The position numbers were made by a program, and so were the translations under genes. Positions 18,373 through 24,806 of a stretch of DNA of 64,000 nt are shown piece after piece. Every line of letters begins with the position of its first letter. Position 1 is the stretch's first letter. This DNA comes from Aeromonas rivipollensis (lineage in GTDB: Bacteria; Pseudomonadota; Gammaproteobacteria; Enterobacterales; Aeromonadaceae), in the NCBI RefSeq assembly GCF_037811135.1, contig NZ_CP149130.1:633001-697000 (forward strand), in the 5' to 3' direction. The notes beneath the pieces are model-generated. The model saw nothing but the letters and a program-made list of their open reading frames with translations, was not told where the DNA came from and did no database searches.

Positions 18373-18699
18373 ATGACCCATCCTGTTCTTGATCGTGACG
18401 ACCTGGCGCTGGTGGCGCCGAGACTATCCCAGCTGGCAAAAGAGACGCTGTTTGGCGATATCTGGCAGCGGCCCGCCTTGTCAGCGCGCGAGCGCAGCCT
18501 GATCACCCTGGCCATACTGGCGTCGCTGGGGCGGGTGCAACAGCTGCCCTGGCACATAGCGTTCGCCCAGCAAAACGGCCTGACACGGGATCAGCTGGAG
18601 GAGCTGTTCACCCATCTCGCCTTCTACGCCGGCTTGCCTGCGGCGGTCACCGCCGTGAGCCTGCTGCCCGCCCGCGAGGAGGCCAACCCATGCCGCTGA
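18373..18699 (+). CDS. carboxymuconolactone decarboxylase-like protein
   Basis: 108 residues, CMD/AhpD-like helical fold. Key segments are GDIWQRPALSARERSLITLA, LPWHIAFAQQNGLTRDQLEE (conserved histidine and the following Ala-x-x-x-Gly pattern) and LFTHLAFYAGLPAAVTAV. The CxxC pair of AhpD peroxidases is missing, so a thiol peroxidase role is unlikely; the decarboxylase branch fits better. ATG 18373 follows AAGGAGATTGCC. The last ten bases overlap the tautomerase start. First gene of a three-gene cassette facing the LysR gene. Confidence 0.85.
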   Translation: MTHPVLDRDDLALVAPRLSQLAKETLFGDIWQRPALSARERSLITLAILASLGRVQQLPWHIAFAQQNGLTRDQLEELFTHLAFYAGLPAAVTAVSLLPAREEANPCR

Positions 18700-19082
18700 C
18701 CCGTATCACGGTGCGCGAGGGGATGAGCGACGCGCGCCTGCAACAGCTCTCCGCGCTCTATCACCAGACCCTGGTGGAGGTGTTTGATGTGCCGCTGGAG
18801 GACAAGTTCCAGATCCTGGAGGCCTTGCCGGCCAGGGCCCTCGTCTATCACCCCCACTACCAGACCGGCCGCCGGGACGGCGACTTCATCCTGTTCCAGA
18901 TCCTGGCGGGAAAGCCGCGCAGCACAGTGGTCAAGCAGCGGCTCTATGAGCGGCTTGCCGAGCGCCTGCATGTGGATTTGGGCATCCATCCCGATAACCT
19001 TATGGTGGTGATCCAGTTGAACGGCAGCGAGGAGTGGAGCTTCGGACGGGGTCTGATGTTTCGGCCGGAGGTGAGCTTATGA
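18690..19082 (+). CDS. tautomerase-family protein
   Basis: 130 residues beginning MPLTRITVREGMS. After removal of methionine the N-terminal proline would be the general base, as in the 4-oxalocrotonate tautomerase/MIF superfamily. The chain has the two beta-alpha-beta halves of the longer single-chain type (second half from ~60, ending VVIQLNGSEEWSFGRGLMF). The start overlaps the preceding stop by ten bases and the stop overlaps the next start as ATGA, so all three products are translated together. The substrate is not known; an enol or unsaturated acid is typical. Confidence 0.85.
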   Translation: MPLTRITVREGMSDARLQQLSALYHQTLVEVFDVPLEDKFQILEALPARALVYHPHYQTGRRDGDFILFQILAGKPRSTVVKQRLYERLAERLHVDLGIHPDNLMVVIQLNGSEEWSFGRGLMFRPEVSL

Positions 19083-19606
19083 TCGCCATGCACTACAGAT
19101 TCACCCTGCTGGCGGACTACGACATGGCGCTGATCGAGCAGCGGATCGCCAGCAATGGCGCCAGACTCGACGGCTTCCCCGGCTTGCTGTTCAAGGCCTA
19201 TCTCTATGGCCGCCATGACGAGGCCGCGCTGCCATGCCGGGAGAATCGCTATGCCCCCTTCTATGTGTGGCAAAGCGCCGATGCGATGCGCAGCTTCATT
19301 GTCAGCGAGGGCTTCGCGGCACTCACCAGGCAGTTTGGCTGGCCCCATATCGAGACCTGGCATCTGCTGTCAGCCCCGCAGATGGAGGAGCTCGAGCAGG
19401 CCAGGGTGGCCATCTTGCGGCGCACTCCCATTGCCCCCCATTCCAGCCTGGCCGAGCTGCGCACCGGGGCCATGCTGAGCGGCTGGGACCTTTCCCGCTG
19501 GCAGTGGCTGGAGGTGGATCTCCTGCCATCGCTCCCACAAGTGATGCCGGCAGGAGCCGATGCCTATCACATCGGCTATCTGGCCAAAGGGAGCCCTTTG
19601 CCCTGA
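19079..19606 (+). CDS. DUF4865-like protein
   Basis: 175 residues without an assigned function. The N-terminal AMHYRFTLLADYDMALIEQR, the central FPGLLFKAYLYGR and YAPFYVWQSADAMRSFIVSE, and IETWHLLSAPQ resemble the DUF4865 family, which appears to be a two-repeat ferredoxin-like fold related to antibiotic-biosynthesis-monooxygenase dimers. There is no signal peptide or membrane helix. ATG 19079 overlaps the tautomerase stop as ATGA. The repeated company of LysR, decarboxylase-like and tautomerase genes suggests one small catabolic or detoxifying step. Confidence 0.75.
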   Translation: MIAMHYRFTLLADYDMALIEQRIASNGARLDGFPGLLFKAYLYGRHDEAALPCRENRYAPFYVWQSADAMRSFIVSEGFAALTRQFGWPHIETWHLLSAPQMEELEQARVAILRRTPIAPHSSLAELRTGAMLSGWDLSRWQWLEVDLLPSLPQVMPAGADAYHIGYLAKGSPLP

Positions 19607-19746
19607 ACGGGTGACAGCGGCTATCCGGTGGCGGCCAAGGCTTTCTTCGGTGGCGCTCGGCAGGCAAACTCTAGATGATGCTTTCCCCCATGGGAGCATC
19701 TCGATGGGTTTAGTACGGACACACCACCACGGATAAAGGAGCCTGC

Positions 19747-20409
19747 ATGTACCTGCCACCCCATTTTGCCGCCACCGACCCCGCCTCTTTGCATCGGCTG
19801 ATGCGCGCTTATCCCCTGGGGGCCCTGGTCACCCAGGGCGAGCAGGGGCTGGATGCCAACCACCTGCCGTTCGAGTTAGATGCCGATGAGGGGGAGCATG
19901 GGATCTTGCGGGCCCATGTGGCGCGTAACAACCCGCTCTGGCAGGAGGTGAAGGAAGGGCAGGAGGTGCTGGTGATCTTCAGGGCCGTCGAGGGCTACAT
20001 CTCCCCCAACTGGTATCCGAGCAAGCAGGAACATCATAAGCAGGTGCCCACCTGGAACTATGCCGTGGTACACGCCCACGGTCGCATCCGGGTGCGGGAC
20101 GATGCCCGCTTCGTGCGTCGCCTGCTCGCCACCCTGACCCGCACCCAGGAGGCTGCCGAGCCCGCTCCCTGGAAGATGGCGGACGCGCCGAGAGACTATA
20201 TCGAGGCCATGGTGCAGGCTGTGGTAGGCATAGAGATCGAGATCGATCAGCTGGTCGGCAAGTTCAAGCTGAGCCAGAACAAGGAGAAAGAAGACAGGGA
20301 GGGCGCCATCCAGGGGGCCCGTGAGCGGGGCGGAGAGGCGCTGGCTAATGCCATGCAAGAGAGCATGCCAGAGGGCATGTCGCCTGCCGCAGCGCCTGCG
20401 GCAGACTAG
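19747..20409 (+). CDS. PaiB-family FMN-binding protein
   Basis: 220 residues. The split-barrel flavin-binding fold of the PaiB family is recognised from MYLPPHFAATDPASLHRLMR, GALVTQGEQGLDANHLPFEL, HVARNNPLW, FRAVEGYISPNWYPSK and VPTWNYAVVHAHG, all in order. The family is named as negative transcriptional regulators of sporulation and degradative enzymes in Bacillus; in gammaproteobacteria the role is open. The C-terminal 30 residues, rich in alanine, proline and glutamate, go beyond the family core. ATG 19747 follows AAAGGAGCCTGC. Separated by 140 bp from DUF4865, so probably its own unit. Confidence 0.88.
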   Translation: MYLPPHFAATDPASLHRLMRAYPLGALVTQGEQGLDANHLPFELDADEGEHGILRAHVARNNPLWQEVKEGQEVLVIFRAVEGYISPNWYPSKQEHHKQVPTWNYAVVHAHGRIRVRDDARFVRRLLATLTRTQEAAEPAPWKMADAPRDYIEAMVQAVVGIEIEIDQLVGKFKLSQNKEKEDREGAIQGARERGGEALANAMQESMPEGMSPAAAPAAD

Positions 20410-20440
20410 CCGCGCCGCCCCGGAGTCTGGGGTTCGAACG

Positions 20441-20480
20441 AATAAAAGCAACGGCAACTTTGGTTGCCGTTGCTTTTATT
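20441..20480. terminator. perfect 18-bp bidirectional terminator
   Basis: Arms at 20441-20458 and 20463-20480 are fully complementary with a TTTG loop; AT-rich outer parts give T-rich exits on both strands. It serves the PaiB-like gene and the convergent small membrane protein gene. Confidence 0.85.
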
Positions 20481-20564
20481 CCCGCTCCCGCGCCTGCTGC
20501 CTTGGCTTTTCGTCAGGGGGGCTGTGCGGGGAGCCGGTCTCCTGCTAGTTGCCCGGCGGCATCC

Positions 20565-20777
20565 CTATAGCTCGTCGAAAGGACGGCGCTTCTCCTGCTC
20601 CAGCACTATGGCCTCCAGGTTGGCGACCCGCTCCTGCAACTCCCTGATGATGAGATCCTGCTTGCCGAGGCGATCCGTGATGCGGGCATCCCCCAGCTGG
20701 TAGCGGGCGCGTTTGCCAAGATAGCCGAACAACACGCTGATAAAGACGATCAGGACTATGCCTGTCCACAGACTCAT
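20565..20777 (-). CDS. small membrane protein, PspB-like
   Basis: 70 residues. One N-terminal membrane helix (~3-20; WTGIVLIVFISVLFGYLG), then a basic stretch and a coiled coil of 30 residues (RELQERVANLEAIVLEQEKR). The layout matches phage-shock protein B in size and order, although the sequence is too diverged for a firm name and no pspA or pspC is adjacent. ATG 20777 follows GGAGTCATTC. Confidence 0.65.
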   Translation of the reverse strand: MSLWTGIVLIVFISVLFGYLGKRARYQLGDARITDRLGKQDLIIRELQERVANLEAIVLEQEKRRPFDEL

Positions 20778-21153
20778 GAATGACTCCTTGCCTATACCTG
20801 AACGAGAGGGCTCACCTCCCTGTCTTCCGTTGTCTCATACCCGCCCTTGGGCGGCAATGCCCGCCTGGTTATCTTCTGTCAGCGCCGGACTGCCCGGGGG
20901 GTCAGCGTCTGTCAAGGATAATGCCTGGATGTGATGGCACCTCTGGCATTAGGCCGTGACTGGAAATGGAATGTGCTGGCGATGACGCTGTTTTTTGCCG
21001 CGAGTAAATATGGATGCATGTTCGCGAAAAGCTTGCGGTCGATCATCCATGCACATTATTCAGTATGTTATTGATGGAGTCCTCTTTTAATAAATGCCTG
21101 TCACCTGATGTCGATGATACGTATCAGACCGGGCATCATTGTGAGGTCATCAT
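20778..21153. other. 376-bp gene-free gap
   Basis: The left part is the upstream region of the PspB-like gene. An imperfect hairpin with AATGCC/GGCATT arms lies at about 20920-20952. The right half becomes AT-rich from about 20990 and probably holds the promoter of the downstream GNAT gene. No ORF or RNA gene can be supported. Confidence 0.5.
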
Positions 21154-21666
21154 ATGGAAATAAGAAGGCTGGAGAGCGGTGACGAGAATATCTGGTTCAA
21201 GGCGTTATCCATACTGCTTGCCGATACAGATGAGGGAACAGTAAAAGCCTCTCTGGAGGATATTGCCGCCGCTATTTCCGATGATCGCTGTTATCTGCTG
21301 GTTGCCTTGCATGACGATGAACCTGTCGGGCTGCTCAGTGCGTACCGCTTTCCCGACGTCAGAACAGGAGGTAGCCTGGCATATCTTTATGATATTGAGG
21401 TGATGGATGAAAAAAGAGGGTGTGGCATAGGAAAAGGGTTGGTCAATACCCTGATTGCCTGCTGCACGCGCGATGGTGTCAGACTGGTTTGGGCCGGGAC
21501 CGACATGGCAAATAAAGCCGCACGACAGACCTTTGTGACGACCGGCGGGAAGGTAGAAGGCGACGCTTATGTTGAATATGAGTGGGATAGGCTGGATGAC
21601 GCCATGTCACCGGCATGTCCGTCTGCTTCACCGGTCTACGCCTTGACCGAACCATCGTCATCATGA
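21154..21666 (+). CDS. GNAT acetyltransferase, AAC(3)-I-like
   Basis: 170 residues. A GNAT domain spans ~1-148: YLLVALHDDEPVGLLSAYRF, LAYLYDIEVMDEKRGCGIGK (acetyl-CoA loop, with Cys where Arg/Gln is usual) and ARQTFVTTGGKVEGDAYVEY. The layout is nearest to the AAC(3)-I-like aminoglycoside acetyltransferases, but substrate cannot be read from sequence and resistance should not be assumed. The last eight residues (ALTEPSSS) are encoded by the antisense of a Big_2-gene fragment, so the C-terminus was created by a rearrangement. Composition is less GC-rich than the core genes. Confidence 0.75.
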   Translation: MEIRRLESGDENIWFKALSILLADTDEGTVKASLEDIAAAISDDRCYLLVALHDDEPVGLLSAYRFPDVRTGGSLAYLYDIEVMDEKRGCGIGKGLVNTLIACCTRDGVRLVWAGTDMANKAARQTFVTTGGKVEGDAYVEYEWDRLDDAMSPACPSASPVYALTEPSSS

Positions 21667-21780
21667 CCTGTTGCCATCAAGAGCCCGGGTATTACTTTTT
21701 TCCAGAATGTGTGAACTGCTTCTTCGAGTGCTGACCGGGCCGGCAACAATATAGACCTGTCCTAACGATGGCGAGATGTT
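21642..21780 (-). pseudogene. remnant of a Big_2 lipoprotein gene 5' region
   Basis: This ~139-bp stretch matches 24284-24418 of the intact lipoprotein gene. The minus strand reads SPSLGQVYIVAGPVSTRRSS, compared with SPSLERIHIVASPVSTRGSS; a frameshift follows, after which the other frame continues with ATGHDDDGSVK against ATGHYGDGSVK. There is no signal peptide and no repeat region. It lies beyond the terminator of the first lipoprotein gene and overlaps the end of the convergent GNAT gene. A deleted third tandem copy is the simplest explanation. Confidence 0.75.
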
Positions 21781-21887
21781 GGAAATTATCTTGTCGAACT
21801 GATATTGCAGTCTGACACTAAAATAAGAAAGGTTGATGATTGATGTTGAAATTCTGGTCATCAATGAATTTCTACTATTTTTAATAT

Positions 21888-21910
21888 AAGGCCCCTCTTT
21901 GAGGGGCCTT
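21888..21910. terminator. terminator of first Big_2 lipoprotein gene
   Basis: Stem 21888-21896 with 21902-21910, GC-rich core, four- to five-base loop. On the minus strand it exits into TATATTAAAAAT, AT-rich but not a pure T-run. Located 25 bp past the lipoprotein stop. Confidence 0.7.
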
Positions 21911-21934
21911 TGGGGGCGTTATGCCGTTTAGATA

Positions 21935-24508
21935 TTAGTAATAAATCGCAACGCGACACATCACTCTATTGCTTAGGGTCGCTGTAGATTCACCAATATA
22001 CCCATCACTCATACGGACGGTTGGTTCTCGACCATCGATAGAGGTTTTAGTAGTGTATGCCCAATAGGTTGAGCCCATAGAGTAGTTGTTGACAATGAAG
22101 TAATCTGCGGCTCCCCACTCAGAAAATAATGCACCTACCTGTCGAATCCTCAGACCCAATGACACTTCACTCACAGGGGGGATTCTAGAGTTGCTATCAC
22201 GTGAGTTACACCACCACGAAGCCGTCGTACCAGAGCTTTTATATGGATACTGACTATACGTATGAACGAAGAACCAGTGGCGTAACGCAAAGGTATAGGT
22301 TAGAGGTGCCCCCCCCGAGGTGGGGACTGCTGTGATGGTGACTGGGGTTAGCATTCTTACTGGTGCTGAATGATCCTCTGAAGTAATACGAACATTTCCG
22401 TCGTTGTCTACCGAAACCCATTCCACATTACTGCTCCAGGTGTACTCGCTCGGCGCACTGGGGGTATTCAGGGTAAATTCCGCCCCATGAAACCCCGTGG
22501 TCGGGAACCCGGCATCGACCGCAAACGTGAAGTCATTGACGGAAATATCTTCAAACTCCCCGAAAAGAGGGTTGACGACATTGACCGTCACCCTGTCACT
22601 GGTCACGCCATCCAGGCTGGCACTGATCTCTGTGGTGCCTTCTTCCACACCGGTCAGCAGGCCGCTGATCACGGTGGCCGTGGCGGTGTCATCGGACAGC
22701 CAGGCGACGCTGCCGGTCACATCCGCCGTGGTGCTGTCGCTGTAGGTGGCGGTGGCGGTCAGCTGCTGGGTCTGGCCTTTGCCGACCGACACGCTTGGCG
22801 GCGTGATCTCGATGGCGGTGAGGACGGCATCGGTGACGGTGACCTGGGCTGTGTTGCTGGTCACACCATCCAGGCTGGCGGTCACTTCCGCGGTGCCCTG
22901 CTCCACACCGGTCAGCAGGCCGCTGATCACGGTGGCCGTGGCGGTGTCATCGGACAGCCAGGCGACGCTGCCGGTCACATCCGCCGTGGTGCTGTCGCTG
23001 TAGGTGGCGGTGGCGGTCAGCTGCTGGGTCTGGCCTTTGCCGACCGACACGCTTGGCGGCGTGATCTCGATGGCGGTGAGGACGGCATCGGTGACGGTGA
23101 CCTGGGCTGTGTTGCTGGTCACACCATCCAGGCTGGCGGTCACTTCCGCGGTGCCCTGCTCCACACCGGTCAGCAGGCCGCTGATCACGGTGGCCGTGGC
23201 GGTGTCATCGGACAGCCAGGCAACGCTGCCGGTCACATCCGCCGTGGTGTTGTCGCTGTAGGTGGCGGTGGCGGTCAGCTGCTGGGTCTGGCCTTTGCCG
23301 ATCGACACGCTTGGCGGCGTGATCTCGATAGCGGTGAGGACGGCATCGGTGACGGTGACCTGGACTGTGTTGCTGGTCACGCCATCCAGGCTGGCGGTCA
23401 CTTCCGCGGTGCCCTGCTCCACACCGGTCAGCAGGCCGTTGGTGGTCATGGTGGCCGTGGCAGTGTCATCGGGCAGCCAGGCGACGCTGCCGGTCACATT
23501 GGCCGTGGTGTTGTCGCTGTAGGTGGCGGTGGCGGTCAGCTGCCGGGTCTGGCCTTTGCTGACCGACACGCTTGGCGGCGTGACCTGGATGGCGGTAAGG
23601 ACGGCATCGGTGACGATGACCTGGACTGCGTTGCTGGTCACGCCATCCAGGCTGGCGGTCACTTCCGTGGAGCCCGCAATCCTGCCGGTCAGAATACCAG
23701 TGGTGGAGACAGTGGCCGTGGTGATGTCGGCTGGCAGCCAGGCGACGCTGCCGGTCACATTGGCCGTGGTGTTGTCGCTGTAGGTGGCGGTGGCGGTCAG
23801 CTGCCGGGTCTGGCCTTTGCTGACCGACACGCTTGGCGGCGTGACCTGGATGGCGGTAAGGACGGCATCGGTGACGGTGACCTGGACTGCGTTGCTGGTC
23901 ACGCCATCCAGGCTGGCGGTCACTTCCGTGGAGCCCGCAATCCTGCCGGTCAGAATACCAGTGGTGGTGACGGTGGCCGTGGTGATGTCGGCTGGCAGCC
24001 AGGCGACGCTGCCGGTCACATTGGCCGTGGTGTTGTCGCTGTAGGTGGCGGTGGCGGTCAGTTGCCGGGTATGGCCTTTGCCGACCGACACGCTTGGCGG
24101 CGTGACCTGGATGGCGGTGAGGACGGCGTCGGTGACGGTGATCTGGATTGTGTTGCTGATGATGCCATCGTGGCTGGCCGTGACGGTGGTTGTCCCTGCG
24201 TCTCTTGCAGTGAGTGCACCTGATGCCGAAAGGGTGGCGATCCGGTCGTCACTGGAATGCCAGCTTGTCTCACTCGTCAGATCCTTGACCGAACCATCGC
24301 CGTAATGACCCGTTGCAATAAAGGGCTGGTTATTGCCTTTTGCCAGGATGAGTGAACTGCTTCCTCGAGTGCTGACCGGGCTGGCAACAATATGGATCCG
24401 TTCTAACGATGGGGAGGTCTCGGGGGTGGAATCCTCTGAGCCACCACTACAACCCAATAATAAAAATGAAAAAAGCAGGGCGACATATGACTGTAATATC
24501 TTTGTCAT
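21935..24508 (-). CDS. surface lipoprotein with seven Big_2 Ig-like repeats
   Basis: 857 residues. The signal peptide ends in a lipobox (FLLLGCSGG, Cys20), so the protein is lipid-anchored. Residues ~34-648 hold seven Big_2 (bacterial Ig-like) repeats of 86-87 residues with the pattern LTAIQVTPPSVSV, QLTATATYSDNTTA, TASLDGVTSN. The C-terminal ~209 residues differ, with two cysteines and VRMSDGYIGESTATLSNRVM, resembling the terminal domain of invasin/intimin-type adhesins, but there is no beta-barrel. Probable role: adhesion or cell-surface binding. ATG 24508; its upstream 75 bp resemble those of the next lipoprotein gene. Confidence 0.85.
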   Translation of the reverse strand: MTKILQSYVALLFSFLLLGCSGGSEDSTPETSPSLERIHIVASPVSTRGSSSLILAKGNNQPFIATGHYGDGSVKDLTSETSWHSSDDRIATLSASGALTARDAGTTTVTASHDGIISNTIQITVTDAVLTAIQVTPPSVSVGKGHTRQLTATATYSDNTTANVTGSVAWLPADITTATVTTTGILTGRIAGSTEVTASLDGVTSNAVQVTVTDAVLTAIQVTPPSVSVSKGQTRQLTATATYSDNTTANVTGSVAWLPADITTATVSTTGILTGRIAGSTEVTASLDGVTSNAVQVIVTDAVLTAIQVTPPSVSVSKGQTRQLTATATYSDNTTANVTGSVAWLPDDTATATMTTNGLLTGVEQGTAEVTASLDGVTSNTVQVTVTDAVLTAIEITPPSVSIGKGQTQQLTATATYSDNTTADVTGSVAWLSDDTATATVISGLLTGVEQGTAEVTASLDGVTSNTAQVTVTDAVLTAIEITPPSVSVGKGQTQQLTATATYSDSTTADVTGSVAWLSDDTATATVISGLLTGVEQGTAEVTASLDGVTSNTAQVTVTDAVLTAIEITPPSVSVGKGQTQQLTATATYSDSTTADVTGSVAWLSDDTATATVISGLLTGVEEGTTEISASLDGVTSDRVTVNVVNPLFGEFEDISVNDFTFAVDAGFPTTGFHGAEFTLNTPSAPSEYTWSSNVEWVSVDNDGNVRITSEDHSAPVRMLTPVTITAVPTSGGAPLTYTFALRHWFFVHTYSQYPYKSSGTTASWWCNSRDSNSRIPPVSEVSLGLRIRQVGALFSEWGAADYFIVNNYSMGSTYWAYTTKTSIDGREPTVRMSDGYIGESTATLSNRVMCRVAIYY
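22570..24400 (-). repeat. 258/261-bp coding repeats in lipoprotein gene 1
   Basis: Seven tandem units. The 3' three (nearest 22570) have a 258-bp period and are almost identical at DNA level (22746-23003 against 23004-23261); the next three have a 261-bp period with their own shared variants (GRIAGSTEV); the first, at the N-terminal end, is strongly diverged. The pattern indicates recent copying or conversion among neighbouring units. Length changes in multiples of one unit would keep the frame. Confidence 0.9.
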
Positions 24509-24778
24509 AGGTAAAGTCCTCCAGGTTTATATTTCTGGCGCAAGCCTTGAAGGGCTCGCATGAATTTATGTGCGTCGTGATAGTCAGGCTGGAAATCATG
24601 TTTTTGATGGGGGTGTTTATATGCCCATTCACAACATCTGATTTCAATCAGAGCAGCGTTAATTGCCTGGTGTTGGTTGGCGGATGGTGGCCGCCAGTAA
24701 TCTATTCACTGTCGAGACGTTTATTTACTGGGGGCGCAGGACGGTGTTGTGTTGCAGATGCCCAAGCGCACGGATATA

Positions 24779-24798
24779 GCTGGCGCTTGCGCGCCAGC
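24779..24798. terminator. hairpin after second Big_2 lipoprotein gene
   Basis: Perfect 8-bp stem (24779-24786 with 24791-24798), TTGC loop, nine bases past the stop of the second lipoprotein gene. The minus-strand exit is TATATCC, so termination strength is uncertain. The gap 24509-24778 otherwise holds only the upstream region of lipoprotein gene 1. Confidence 0.5.
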
Positions 24799-24806
24799 AA
24801 CAAAAG

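Noticed and set aside
20425-20445. tRNA T-loop-like GGTTCGAAC
   Set aside because: No D-arm, anticodon arm or acceptor stem can be built around it; it abuts a terminator.
22570-24400. CRISPR-like regular repeats
   Set aside because: Units are 258-261 bp and fully coding with Big_2 consensus; there are no short palindromic repeats or unique spacers.
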